From: Pseudolactococcus piscium
GTDB taxonomy: Bacteria; Bacillota; Bacilli; Lactobacillales; Streptococcaceae
NCBI RefSeq assembly: GCF_002441695.1
Contig: NZ_JXJW01000005.1
Location: 1-64,000 of the forward strand
Length of the DNA stretch: 64,000 nucleotides
Direction of reading: 5' to 3'
The notes beneath the pieces were generated by a model. That model was given only the letters and a program-made list of their open reading frames with translations. It was not told the DNA's origin and searched no databases. Position numbers and translations under genes: made by a program. This document shows positions 10,117 to 18,163 of this stretch, in pieces. The first letter of the stretch is position 1. Each line of letters opens with the position of its first letter.

Positions 10117-10566
10117 TTAGCTTAACTTTTCTTCTCTCAAGCCGCTAGAGGCGTATTCAACCTTGATACACTTGTCCATGACGACCTTATCACGCCCGTT
10201 TTCACGTAAAATCTGAGCAGCTTCCTCATTTTTTAGTCCCAGCTGTGCCCAAAAAACGTCTGCATCAGTTTGGATAAAGTCACGTGCCACATCAGGCAGA
10301 AACTCAGAACGTCGGAAAATATCAACAATATCGATATGTTGGGGAATATCCTTGATATTGGCATAAACTTTTTCGCCCAGTATCTCTTGACCAGCAAGTC
10401 TTGGATTCACTGGAATGATCTTATAGCCGTCAGCCTGAAGGGCTTGACCAATCATAAAACTCGTCGTTTCTTCCCGATCAGACAAACCGACCACAGCAAC
10501 GGTCTTGGCCTGACGTAGATAATCTACAATCACCTCTTTGGGCTTGTTTTCAAATGTATCAGTCAT
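10117..10566 (-). CDS. CoA-binding domain protein (YccU/DUF type)
   Basis: A 149-residue protein made of one CoA-binding Rossmann domain, as in the YccU family. The N-terminal strand TVAVVGLSDREETTS forms the nucleotide loop; the middle IIPVNPRLAGQEILGEKVYANI and FWAQLGLKNEEAA match the family. AAGGAG lies 5 nt before the ATG. Ligand binding in this family is known from structure, but the cellular role is not. It stands alone, with a terminator directly downstream. Confidence 0.88.
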   Translation of the reverse strand: MTDTFENKPKEVIVDYLRQAKTVAVVGLSDREETTSFMIGQALQADGYKIIPVNPRLAGQEILGEKVYANIKDIPQHIDIVDIFRRSEFLPDVARDFIQTDADVFWAQLGLKNEEAAQILRENGRDKVVMDKCIKVEYASSGLREEKLS

Positions 10567-10667
10567 CCTAACTCCTTTATCTTTGACTTTTAAAAGAATT
10601 GCTTAATTGCCTATCTCTTTTTAGCATTTAGCTAGCACATTCGAGACGTATGTATCGTCACAGGACT

Positions 10668-11276
10668 TTATATCACGTCAGTAATATCGTTAACTGGCAG
10701 GCGATACGACGCCGTACCCTCAGTATCTGAATAGCCCATGGTAATAATTAATTCTGGACGAAAACGCGCCTCTATAGCTAACACTTCCTTGGCTTTCGCT
10801 TTATCAAAACCAAGAATCATGTTTGTTTTCAGGCCTTTATCAGTCGCCACAAGGACGATGTTTTGTGCGACAAGACCAATATTTAAGGCTAAATAATCTG
10901 ATAGTTCCTCCGGAGAAAATTTATCAAACATCCCTGGTAATCTCGTGAGCAACATCTCTTTAGATGCTTCTGGTAAGAAATCTGCACCGATCTCAACTAA
11001 ATCATGCACACGCGCGGTTAAATCCGTATCTGAGTAGACGACTAGTGTTGCACCAGCTGCTTCATGTTGTGCAGCATTTTTACCATGCATGGCTGTCGAT
11101 AATGCGGCTCTCTTTTCATCAGATGCGACGATGGCAAAATGCCAGGGTTGGATGTTATGGGCTGATGGTGCCAGAATCGCTTCTGCTAAAATCGCCTTGA
11201 CCTCTGCGATAGGTAGTCTACTGCCATCAAATTCTGTTACTTTATGACGACCATGATTCACTTTTGAAAATTCCAT
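10668..11276 (-). CDS. Nitroreductase family protein
   Basis: A 202-residue FMN-dependent oxidoreductase-type protein. N-terminal SRLPIAEVKAILAEA and the flavin-contact stretch APSAHNIQPWHFAIV are typical, as are the C-terminal MILGFDKAKA and PELIITMGYSDTEG (cf. PxxxxxxGY). Likely uses NAD(P)H to reduce nitro or quinone compounds in the cytoplasm; the substrate cannot be read from the sequence. Its ATG overlaps the vanZ-like stop by one base (TAATG), so the two genes form an operon with probable translational coupling. Confidence 0.88.
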   Translation of the reverse strand: MEFSKVNHGRHKVTEFDGSRLPIAEVKAILAEAILAPSAHNIQPWHFAIVASDEKRAALSTAMHGKNAAQHEAAGATLVVYSDTDLTARVHDLVEIGADFLPEASKEMLLTRLPGMFDKFSPEELSDYLALNIGLVAQNIVLVATDKGLKTNMILGFDKAKAKEVLAIEARFRPELIITMGYSDTEGTASYRLPVNDITDVI

Positions 11277-11782
11277 TATCGGGTAACTCTCCTTAATAAT
11301 TTATAGGCTAGGTAGGCAAGTATCCCACCAACTGTGTTTGTAATCAAATCATCAATCTCAAAGACACGATCGAAGTTAAATAGTAAATCTAAAATAGCCT
11401 GCGTCGTCTCAATCGAAAGGCTTATGCAAAAACTGATGAGTAAGACTTTTTTGAACTGGCGTATATTTGGCCTGAGCAAGCAAAGTGCAAAAACCAGTGG
11501 AAACAATAAAAAGATGTTAGCAACATTCTGCAAGATGATGATTAACATATCCTGTGGATTCGGAATTTTACCAAAATGAACGAGTGTGTTAAAAGGCATT
11601 AAAATCGTTGTCACCCTACCAAAGTGCTGAATACCAGGTGTCTCCACATTTTTAACGCTAGGATAGACACTCTGTGGTAAAAAACACATGAGGCAAATCG
11701 CGATAACATAGGCTATGGCCAAACCTTTTATAATCTTTTGATATGGCTGCTGCAACTTGTCTTGTTTATCAAATAATCTCAT
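11276..11782 (-). CDS. VanZ-like membrane protein
   Basis: A 168-residue protein with four or five hydrophobic helices: residues 20-38, about 85-105, 115-132 and 145-162. The VanZ-like signature PFNTLVHF, NIFLLFPLVFALCL and the C-terminal FEIDDLITNTVGGILAYL are present. VanZ relatives lie next to yutD and rlmN in many Streptococcaceae. No Shine-Dalgarno precedes the ATG. Instead TGTTACAAT, an extended -10, ends 5 nt before it. The role is unknown; teicoplanin resistance should not be assumed for this chromosomal relative. Confidence 0.85.
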   Translation of the reverse strand: MRLFDKQDKLQQPYQKIIKGLAIAYVIAICLMCFLPQSVYPSVKNVETPGIQHFGRVTTILMPFNTLVHFGKIPNPQDMLIIILQNVANIFLLFPLVFALCLLRPNIRQFKKVLLISFCISLSIETTQAILDLLFNFDRVFEIDDLITNTVGGILAYLAYKLLRRVTR

Positions 11783-11797
11783 AATTCATTGTAACAT

Positions 11798-11836
11798 AAA
11801 ACACTAGCTGTCATAGCCAGTCAACTAGTGTTTTTT
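11798..11836. terminator. Terminator hairpin between rlmN and the vanZ-like gene
   Basis: Arms ACACTAG / CTAGTGT with a 17-nt loop. T6 follows on the plus strand and TTTTA on the minus strand. It lies just after rlmN and so likely ends the rlmN transcript before the vanZ-like promoter. Confidence 0.75.
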
Positions 11837-11863
11837 ATAGTGCTATCAGCTCAGCTTTTCAGC

Positions 11864-12982
11864 TTAGACTGTTACGGGTTTAGTTACTCTAGCAGCAGCC
11901 TTATCTTTTTTCATCGTATTACTTCTGAGCTGACCACACGCTGCATCAATATCTGTCCCATGTTCTTGACGAATGACACAGTTGACGCCGCCTTTTTTCA
12001 GGACATCATAAAATTTGAGGACGTCTTCTTTTGTAGAACGACTATATTGATCATGCTCACTTACTGGATTATAAGGAATCAAGTTAACGTAAGCTAGCTT
12101 TCTCATGTCCTTTAATAGCGCGACTAATTCACGCGCATGCTCAGGTTTGTCATTGACACCACGTAACATGATATACTCAAAAGTTACCCGTCTATTTGTT
12201 TTATCCAGATAGTAGTTAATCGCTTCAAAAAGCGTTTCGATCGGGAATTGACGATTAATTCGCATGATGCTTGTTCTAACATCATTATTTGGGGCATGTA
12301 ATGAAATCGCTAGGTTAATTTGCAAACCAGTGCCTGCAAATTCCTTGATTTTATTTGCTAGGCCAGATGTTGAGACCGTAATATGACGGGCGCCAATCGC
12401 TAAGCCATGGTCATCATTAATCGTTTTAATAAACTTGATGAGGTTTTCATAGTTATCAAATGGTTCACCAATCCCCATGACAACGACGTGGCTGACACGT
12501 TCATCAAGCCCTCTTTCGTCAAAATACTTTTGAACGAGCATGATTTGCGCTGTAATTTCACCTGCCGTCAAATCACGTTGCTTTTTAATGAGGCCTGAGG
12601 CACAAAATGTACAGCCAATATTACAACCCACTTGGGTTGTCACACAGACTGAAAAGCCATATTTCTGACGCATGAGTACCGTCTCAACCAACATTTTGTC
12701 AGGTAATTCAAATAGGTACTTAACTGTACCGTCCTTAGATTCTTGTACCAAGCGTTGGATTAGCGGGTTAATCACGAAAGCCGCGGTCAATTTCTCGATA
12801 AAGTCTTTAGGAATATTGGTCATATCCTCAAAAGTCTCTACACGTTTTTTATAAAGCCAGTCCCAAATTTGGGTGGCACGGAATTTTTTTGCACCATTAT
12901 CAATTGACCAGTCGATCAACTGATCGCGTGTTAAGCCATATATGGATGGTTTTGTTCCATTAGTTTGGATAGTTTTAGTCAT
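11864..12982 (-). CDS. rlmN: 23S rRNA (adenine2503-C2)-methyltransferase RlmN
   Basis: A 372-residue radical-SAM enzyme that methylates A2503 of 23S rRNA and, in many bacteria, A37 of some tRNAs. The radical-SAM cluster motif [12 protein letters not shown] (CxxxCxxC) is clear. Other family marks are [13 protein letters not shown] (SAM-binding GEP), [22 protein letters not shown] and the late cysteine in AACGQLR. Length is normal. The ATG at 12982 has no Shine-Dalgarno: TGGTAAACT (extended -10) ends 6 nt before it and ATGACA lies 17 nt further up, which suggests a leaderless transcript. Neighbours yutD and the vanZ-like gene match the usual streptococcal order. Confidence 0.97.
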   Translation of the reverse strand: MTKTIQTNGTKPSIYGLTRDQLIDWSIDNGAKKFRATQIWDWLYKKRVETFEDMTNIPKDFIEKLTAAFVINPLIQRLVQESKDGTVKYLFELPDKMLVETVLMRQKYGFSVCVTTQVGCNIGCTFCASGLIKKQRDLTAGEITAQIMLVQKYFDERGLDERVSHVVVMGIGEPFDNYENLIKFIKTINDDHGLAIGARHITVSTSGLANKIKEFAGTGLQINLAISLHAPNNDVRTSIMRINRQFPIETLFEAINYYLDKTNRRVTFEYIMLRGVNDKPEHARELVALLKDMRKLAYVNLIPYNPVSEHDQYSRSTKEDVLKFYDVLKKGGVNCVIRQEHGTDIDAACGQLRSNTMKKDKAAARVTKPVTV

Positions 12983-13011
12983 GTTAATAGTTTACCACTA
13001 AAAGTGCAACT
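12983..13011 (-). promoter_or_regulatory. Putative leaderless promoter of rlmN
   Basis: On the minus strand ATGACA (-35), 17 nt, then TAAACT (-10) with TG one base upstream, then 6 nt and the ATG. The expected transcription start falls on the A of the start codon. Confidence 0.6.
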
Positions 13012-13040
13012 TGTCATCAGGCTTTTTTCCTTAGGTAAGC

Positions 13041-13076
13041 AATAAAAATAAGGCTAAACGCTGTTGGGTTAGCCTT
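13041..13076 (-). terminator. Terminator after yutD
   Basis: Perfect 8-bp stem AAGGCTAA / TTAGCCTT with an 11-nt loop, followed on the minus strand by TATTTTTATT. Confidence 0.85.
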
Positions 13077-13087
13077 AACATAATTCG

Positions 13088-13882
13088 TCATTTTTGACGT
13101 GTTCTAACAACAAAAGCAGGTCGCTTAGTCGCTTTGGTTTCATGTGAAACATGTGTATCTTCTGTTTTGACAAACGGCGTACGCGCCTTTTCTGACTTGT
13201 CTTTTTGGACAAATGTTGGTTGAGTCGTTGGTCGACGCTTTTTAGTCGCACTAGTTGTCCTGGCCTGTGCTTGCTTGGTTTGAACAGGTTTGGCTTGCGC
13301 ATGGTTTGACTGAGTTTGTTTTAACTGAGTTTGTTTTAACTGAGTTTGTTTTAACTGAGTTTGTTTTGACTGAGTTTTTTTGGGCTGAGACTGTCTTGCT
13401 TGAGATGTGCCTTGAGCCACATCCCGTTTTTGTGATTTTGCGACCACTTTTTTTGGTCTTATCTCAGATGAAACCATAGGTTTTACCTCATAGACTTTTT
13501 CTGCTAAAAATGGTGCTTCCCGTTTGATATCTTTACTACGCATCCGTTTCAGGACAAAAAATGCTGCCCCATAATTCATATATTCTTTGATGTAGTCTTC
13601 GAGATGCGAAATTTTCAAGTCATCTGGCATTTTTTTACGTGATGCTGAGAAAAATCCTTTTAGTCGTAGCTGTTCATGTCCCCAATCGCCGACGACATAA
13701 TCATGCTTTGCAAAAATATCAGAATAACGTTGCTCCAATTTTTCTTTATCAAAGCCATCTTGGTAATTATGTACGAGATGAAAGACTTTATCTCCGATTG
13801 TGACCACATCATCTAGGACAATCACGTGCTCGCCTGGAAACTTGTTATAATTTTTTTCTTCTTCTGGAATTACTTTTGCCAT
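13088..13882 (-). CDS. yutD: YutD-family protein with repetitive Lys/Gln tail
   Basis: A 264-residue protein. Residues 1-120 are the YutD domain (DUF1027): VITIGDKVFHLVHNYQDGFD-like start, YVVGDWGHEQLRLKGFF, and YMNYGAAFFVLKRMR. Function is not known; the gene travels with rlmN in Streptococcaceae. Residues 130-264 are a basic, low-complexity tail with repeated KQTQL units encoded by a 15-bp tandem repeat, probably disordered. The ordinary YutD protein lacks so long a tail. The terminator lies 11 bp after the stop. Confidence 0.9.
   Translation of the reverse strand: MAKVIPEEEKNYNKFPGEHVIVLDDVVTIGDKVFHLVHNYQDGFDKEKLEQRYSDIFAKHDYVVGDWGHEQLRLKGFFSASRKKMPDDLKISHLEDYIKEYMNYGAAFFVLKRMRSKDIKREAPFLAEKVYEVKPMVSSEIRPKKVVAKSQKRDVAQGTSQARQSQPKKTQSKQTQLKQTQLKQTQLKQTQSNHAQAKPVQTKQAQARTTSATKKRRPTTQPTFVQKDKSEKARTPFVKTEDTHVSHETKATKRPAFVVRTRQK
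13307..13380 (-). repeat. 15-bp minisatellite inside yutD
   Basis: Four to five nearly identical tandem units (plus strand actgagtttgtttta). Being a multiple of three, they add QTQLK units to the protein tail without shifting frame. The near-identity of units indicates recent copy-number change. Confidence 0.9.
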
Positions 13883-13940
13883 ATCCTATCATTTCTTTCC
13901 TTATACTTAGTTACGATCAAGTTGTTTATCCACTACGCTA

Positions 13941-15296
13941 TCAGTCGGAAACACCTTGTTTTAAATAATCTGCTACGATTTCTCTCATGAATCTTGGAAA
14001 CTGAATTTCTGCTGTTCCCGATGCTTTCAATATTGGAAAATAAGCAGCAAATAAATACTGATCAGGCACTAATATCCGATAATCCGCGTCATCAATAACT
14101 GGAGACCCCTGATACAAAATCTGGTCATTTTCATAGGTCATGCCTGATAAAATGATGTCTCCAAATACTTTTCCTCTAAAGCCCATGCCAACGATTTTTT
14201 GTGTTTTCAGGTAATTACCAACATCATATAGCTCAGCCATGATCGCCTTAAGCTCTGATCCACTCACTGTCCATTTTACCATGCGAATACTGTGGGGTAA
14301 GATGTCATGTAAGTCATCCAAGGTTAGGAGTTGTGGTATCGCATCAACAATCATCCCACTATTCATGATGACAGCTGGCACCTGATTTTCCGCAGCCAAA
14401 ATAGCTGCAACAAAGTGTGATGCCTGGTAAGTCGGATAGTGGTTTGCATACCCATTTGGTAGACAAGCAACTTGATCCGCTTTTAATAGGTCATGCCCAC
14501 GACTGGCCAATTCAGCTATCACTGCTTTATCTTCCGCTTTAGACGCCAAATGATGCTTATCTTCTGCAATAATCTCAGATTGAATACATTGGAACTGATC
14601 GTCAAACCGCAAGGTCACCTCACCCACATATTCGCCATAGCGGCCTGCAGCAGCTAGCATTGTCCCATCAATATATTTTCCAAATTCATAGACATGATGG
14701 GTATGGGCTCCCAAAATAAGATCTAGATTATCAAATGTTTGTGCTGCTAGTTCATCAAAACGCCAACCAAGATGGCTTAATAATATGGTGAAATCAGCTT
14801 CTGAATCTGCTAATTGCTTGGCTAACACAGCTTGTGGGTCTAAAATATCCCATCCCATGTCTGGATAAGCGAGTGGATAGGGTGCTGTCAACCCAAAAAT
14901 ATCGATGGTCATGCCAAAAGATGTCATAACCGTTTTTTTCTCAACAGCCCAGCTAGGTTGCAGGCCCTTGTCTTTGATGTTGGCCAGGATGATGGGGAAA
15001 TTGGCTGAGGCATAAAGCACATCTAGCATTGACTTTTGCAGGCCCAATCCTTCATTGTTACCAATCGTTGCTGCTGTCAGCTGCAAGTCATTCATCAAAG
15101 CGATATTGCCCTTGCCAAGTGTTGCCTCTGTGAGCGGATGAGACCGATCGACATTATCGCCAATATCAAATCGTAAGACATCTGAAAAACCAACTGATTT
15201 TTCCTTAAAAAATCGCTTAATTTTTGGATAGTTTTCGAAATGAGAGTGTAAATCATTCAAATGTAAGATTTTTAGCACATTTTCTTGATTAATCAT
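13941..15296 (-). CDS. YunD-type 5'-nucleotidase / metallophosphoesterase
   Basis: A 451-residue two-domain enzyme of the UshA/5'-nucleotidase class. The N-terminal metallophosphoesterase domain shows LHLNDLHSH, DIGDNVDRS, TIGNNEGL (NHE-type position, His replaced), LLSHLGW and LILGAHTHH. The C-terminal 5-nucleotidase domain has AVIMNSGMIVDAI and LPHSIRMVKWTVSG. There is no signal peptide, so it is probably cytoplasmic; substrate unknown. The in-frame ATG at 15374 is rejected because the terminator of the upstream gene would lie inside the coding region. From the ATG at 15296, TGCTATAAT ends 6 nt before the start and no Shine-Dalgarno is present. Confidence 0.85.
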   Translation of the reverse strand: MINQENVLKILHLNDLHSHFENYPKIKRFFKEKSVGFSDVLRFDIGDNVDRSHPLTEATLGKGNIALMNDLQLTAATIGNNEGLGLQKSMLDVLYASANFPIILANIKDKGLQPSWAVEKKTVMTSFGMTIDIFGLTAPYPLAYPDMGWDILDPQAVLAKQLADSEADFTILLSHLGWRFDELAAQTFDNLDLILGAHTHHVYEFGKYIDGTMLAAAGRYGEYVGEVTLRFDDQFQCIQSEIIAEDKHHLASKAEDKAVIAELASRGHDLLKADQVACLPNGYANHYPTYQASHFVAAILAAENQVPAVIMNSGMIVDAIPQLLTLDDLHDILPHSIRMVKWTVSGSELKAIMAELYDVGNYLKTQKIVGMGFRGKVFGDIILSGMTYENDQILYQGSPVIDDADYRILVPDQYLFAAYFPILKASGTAEIQFPRFMREIVADYLKQGVSD

Positions 15297-15302
15297 AGCT
15301 TC

Positions 15303-15337
15303 ATTATAGCAAAAAAGGCGATCTTGTGTCGCCTTTT
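15303..15337 (-). terminator. Terminator of the DUF3284 gene, overlapping the yunD promoter
   Basis: Perfect 9-bp stem AAAAGGCGA / TCGCCTTTT, 7-nt loop, followed by T-run on the minus strand. The T-run is immediately followed by TGCTATAAT, the putative extended -10 of the YunD-type gene, so terminator and promoter share bases. Confidence 0.8.
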
Positions 15338-15391
15338 CAATCATTATCCGTTTATGATCATGCCAACTTATCATAAAATCAAGCTTTGGGA

Positions 15392-15814
15392 CTATCTACC
15401 ATGATATGAGGTTGTAATAGCATCTAAAATAGCAAGCATCTGACGTTTCTTAATCTTACCGAATATAAATGACATGACCGTATCATTTATATTTTGTATC
15501 ATACCAAGTGACTGACTTGTTTCAGTAATAATGACATCTGTTATCTTGTCATCAAGCTTATGAAGTTCCCAACGTGTCTGAAAGATATTTTTATTTGTTG
15601 AGGTTGTAAAGGCGTAAACAGATGGTTCTACCACGTCATCAAATTTAATGCGACCTGATTGATGCTTACCGAAGGTCTTCTTATACTCGAAGCCAGTCAG
15701 GCTGGCAATTTTTGGTGTTCGACCAGTATGCTGATGGATATCATACAAGCTAGATGCCGAAATTTGGTCAAAGATGAACTGCCTTGGTACATCAAGTGTC
15801 TTTATGATTTTCAC
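15392..15814 (-). CDS. DUF3284 domain protein
   Basis: A 140-residue single-domain protein. The start MKIIKTLDVPRQFIFDQISAS and GFEYKKTFGKHQSGRIKF match DUF3284, a START-like small family often found beside beta-glucoside PTS genes in Firmicutes. Its biochemical role is unknown. It overlaps the end of the small membrane gene by 23 bp and lies downstream of the cellobiose-type PTS genes, though a terminator separates the two groups. Confidence 0.82.
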   Translation of the reverse strand: MKIIKTLDVPRQFIFDQISASSLYDIHQHTGRTPKIASLTGFEYKKTFGKHQSGRIKFDDVVEPSVYAFTTSTNKNIFQTRWELHKLDDKITDVIITETSQSLGMIQNINDTVMSFIFGKIKKRQMLAILDAITTSYHGR

Positions 15815-15965
15815 TATTTCTCTCCTTTTTTGCGCTAACCCTTACCATCATGATACCAAGTATACCTAAAACGATACTAAAAGCGACTAATCCCTTGTTA
15901 TTTTGATAGGTGCTGACAAATATGAGTAAAGCGATACTCACCACACCCCATCCCCATTGTTGCAT
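15792..15965 (-). CDS. Small two-helix membrane protein
   Basis: A 57-residue protein with two hydrophobic helices (residues 5-19 and 25-43) and a charged tail (KKERNSENHKDT). The ATG at 15965 is chosen over 16007 because AAGGAG lies 5 nt before it. No family recognised. The end overlaps the DUF3284 start, suggesting coupled translation. Confidence 0.65.
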   Translation of the reverse strand: MQQWGWGVVSIALLIFVSTYQNNKGLVAFSIVLGILGIMMVRVSAKKERNSENHKDT

Positions 15966-16049
15966 ACTTTCTCCTTTATCAGATACGCGTTGTATCCTAT
16001 CAGCCATTATGTGACAAGATTCATCCCATTTTTAAAACTACCATTGATT

Positions 16050-16086
16050 AAAAAAAACTTCCTTTTAACTTGTCAAAAGGAAGTTT
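16050..16086 (-). terminator. Terminator of the cellobiose-type PTS operon
   Basis: Perfect 12-bp stem AAACTTCCTTTT / AAAAGGAAGTTT with an 8-nt loop, followed by TTTTT on the minus strand. Confidence 0.9.
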
Positions 16087-16099
16087 AAGTCAGACTAAA

Positions 16100-17527
16100 T
16101 TAGTCAGCATCTTTTGTCCCATTTGCTGCGATAACAAAAGGTGCCCAAATTGCAAGTGCTGCAATAAATGAAACTAACGTCACGATTGGTGCACGCCAGT
16201 CGTAGGCTGTTGCCATCAAACTCATCAGGAATGGTGGTACAACCCACGGTACTGTTGTCACAATTGGATCTACTAAATGCCAAGCAGTTGCTGCATACCC
16301 AATCGTTACACCTGCTAGTGGTGCAAGAATAAACGGAATGAAGAAGATTGGATTTAAGACGATTGGCAAACCAAACATAACAGGTTCATTAATGTTGAAC
16401 ACTGATGGGCCAATGCCGAGTTTAGCGACAACACGGTAATCTTCACGTTTAGACAGTGCAAGGATCATAATCAGGAGGGTGATTGTCCCACCGACACCGC
16501 CAAACCAGGCATAGCTATCAAATGAATTTCTTACCCACATGTAGGCATCACCATTACCAGCTTCGATCGCTTTCTTAACAGCTTTCATACCGCCAGCTTG
16601 ATAGACGTTACTATTTTTAAGTAAGCCAACACCCCAAATACCTTCAAGTACTGGTGCCATAACATTTGACCCATGAAGGCCAAACAACCACATCAATGAG
16701 ACTAAGAAGGTAACCAATAAGATAGCGCCTAGACTTTGACCGATGTTCATAAACGGCTCTGCAATGGTTTTTTGTACCCAGGTAATCATGACATCGCCAT
16801 TTTTACCAAGTGTGATACTAAAGAGGTAATAGATAATCGCTGTTACATAGAGTGCAACAGCTGCAGGAATAATCGCTGTAAAGGCCTTAGCTACTGCTGG
16901 AGGAACAGTGTCAGGCATCTTGATTGTAATTTCTTTTAGCATCAATTTTGCATAGATAATCGTTGCTAGGGCACCCATGACCATGATGACAAAGTAGGCA
17001 TTCCCATCTAGAAATCCGAGTTTAAGCCAACCCCAGCCACCTGCGCTTAATGTGCCATCAGCATAGGACATGCCACTGGTTGCAGTCGTGCCGTTAATCG
17101 CCTTAGCAGCTGCAGCCGATAATTTGACTGCTGTTGTTGATGAAAATGAGAACCCAACACCCTGAATAAGAGCTGCAAGTGAGACAATCCCACCAGCTAA
17201 TTCGTTCACTTTATAGGCTTTTGCCAGGTTATACCCCCATGAAAAGGCAAAGATAATACCAACAATTGCAAGTGTACCATTCCAAACAAATCCATTGACA
17301 CTAATAATTTCTTTAACAACTGGAACCGTACTGCCATCATAACCTGGGAAAAACTTGGCAGGTAAATCTCGAACAATGGCGTTAATCATTACTGCAATCG
17401 CACCCGCCATAGTTGCTGGCATCGTACCAATAAAGGCATCACGTAAGGCAACGAGGTGCTTTTGTGCGCCAATTTTTGCTGCTAGTGGGACGAAGTATCT
17501 CTCCATCCACGCTGTAATTGCATTCAT
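16100..17527 (-). CDS. celB: PTS cellobiose/lactose-family EIIC permease
   Basis: A 475-residue membrane permease of the lactose/cellobiose PTS family. The start MNAITAWMERYFVPLAAKIG and ALRDAFIGTMPATMAGAI are typical, and GLHGSNVMAPVLEG and NINEPVMFGLPIVLNP carry the conserved substrate-site and NEP motifs. About ten membrane segments. AAGGAG precedes the ATG. It lies 30 bp after the IIA gene in one operon. Likely sugar: a beta-glucoside or N,N'-diacetylchitobiose type disaccharide; the sequence does not decide. No IIB or phospho-beta-glucosidase gene lies nearby, so a IIB encoded elsewhere must serve it. Confidence 0.9.
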   Translation of the reverse strand: MNAITAWMERYFVPLAAKIGAQKHLVALRDAFIGTMPATMAGAIAVMINAIVRDLPAKFFPGYDGSTVPVVKEIISVNGFVWNGTLAIVGIIFAFSWGYNLAKAYKVNELAGGIVSLAALIQGVGFSFSSTTAVKLSAAAAKAINGTTATSGMSYADGTLSAGGWGWLKLGFLDGNAYFVIMVMGALATIIYAKLMLKEITIKMPDTVPPAVAKAFTAIIPAAVALYVTAIIYYLFSITLGKNGDVMITWVQKTIAEPFMNIGQSLGAILLVTFLVSLMWLFGLHGSNVMAPVLEGIWGVGLLKNSNVYQAGGMKAVKKAIEAGNGDAYMWVRNSFDSYAWFGGVGGTITLLIMILALSKREDYRVVAKLGIGPSVFNINEPVMFGLPIVLNPIFFIPFILAPLAGVTIGYAATAWHLVDPIVTTVPWVVPPFLMSLMATAYDWRAPIVTLVSFIAALAIWAPFVIAANGTKDAD

Positions 17528-17557
17528 AAAAATTCTCCTTTTTTCATTTAATCTGTC

Positions 17558-17875
17558 TTAATCTTTTTGAATTACCCGATAGAGCTCAATAATTTCTTTT
17601 GCTAAATCAACAAATGCAATTCCTGTCATCAAATGATCTTGGGCATGTACCATGTAGATCGAGACAGGTACATCTTCACCGTTAGCCGCCTTGGTTAGCA
17701 AGTCAGTTTGACCATGATGCGCTGCAACGATTGCTGAGCCCGCAGCTTTAATCCGTTCATCAGCGGTCTCAAAATCCCCTGCTTTCGCTGCCTGAATCGC
17801 TTCAATCGCTGAGGATTTTGCTTCCCCTCCGTACATAATCAGGGGCATGATAACTGCCATTTGTGCGTCGTCCAT
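17558..17875 (-). CDS. PTS lactose/cellobiose-family EIIA
   Basis: A 105-residue phosphocarrier of the trimeric LacF/ChbA class. The phosphorylated His and metal-binding Asp are in MVHAQDHLM (His-x-x-Asp); helix motifs MYGGEAKSSAIEAI and AHHGQTDLL are typical. The ATG at 17875 is chosen over 17920 because AGGAG stands 4 nt upstream and the family starts there. First gene of the operon, driven from the promoter at about 18,000 with a double operator downstream of it. Confidence 0.9.
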   Translation of the reverse strand: MDDAQMAVIMPLIMYGGEAKSSAIEAIQAAKAGDFETADERIKAAGSAIVAAHHGQTDLLTKAANGEDVPVSIYMVHAQDHLMTGIAFVDLAKEIIELYRVIQKD

Positions 17876-17959
17876 ATGTCTCCTCTCAATCCTAAAACAC
17901 CTGTGCATTGACTTAGTCAAGTTTAGCCTAACCCAAACAAGCCAGAATGCCTACATATC

Positions 17960-17992
17960 GGTATAGACCAAACTAATTAATGGTCTATACCA
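17960..17992 (-). promoter_or_regulatory. Double GntR/HutC-type operator of the cellobiose-type PTS operon
   Basis: Two copies of a TGGTCTATACCA-like site face each other: GGTATAGACCA (17960-17970) and TGGTCTATACC (17981-17991), a perfect 11-bp inverted pair with a 10-bp spacer. Each resembles the dre-type sites of NagR/DasR/TreR regulators (family knowledge). They lie directly after the putative -10 at 17995-18000, a position suited to repression. The regulator gene is not in this window. Confidence 0.75.
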
Positions 17993-17994
17993 AT

Positions 17995-18023
17995 AGCATA
18001 TCATGTATCTAAAAAAAATGCAA
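17995..18023 (-). promoter_or_regulatory. Promoter of the cellobiose-type PTS operon
   Basis: Minus-strand TTGCAT (18023-18018), 17-nt spacer, TATGCT (18000-17995). The double operator starts a few bases downstream. Confidence 0.65.
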
Positions 18024-18113
18024 CCCCTTACATTAATAAAACTGTTAATTGCTTTATTTAAAAACCAAAGCACGATTGAACAGTTTAAAATGAATGACTA
18101 AAAATAAGGGATC

Positions 18114-18141
18114 AAAAAAAGCCTCAAATAATCTGAGACTT
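18114..18141 (-). terminator. Terminator after the rhomboid gene
   Basis: Six-bp stem GTCTCA / TGAGGC (one G-T pair) followed by T7 on the minus strand. Confidence 0.7.
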
Positions 18142-18163
18142 TGTTACTTTTCAAGTTAATCCC

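Noticed and set aside
11276-11782. Teicoplanin-resistance gene vanZ
   Set aside because: It is a chromosomal VanZ-like protein in the conserved yutD-rlmN neighbourhood with no other van genes; a resistance role is not supported.
15296-15374. Longer N-terminus of the yunD-type protein starting at 15374
   Set aside because: It would place the upstream gene's terminator and the likely promoter inside the coding region, and the extra residues do not match the family.
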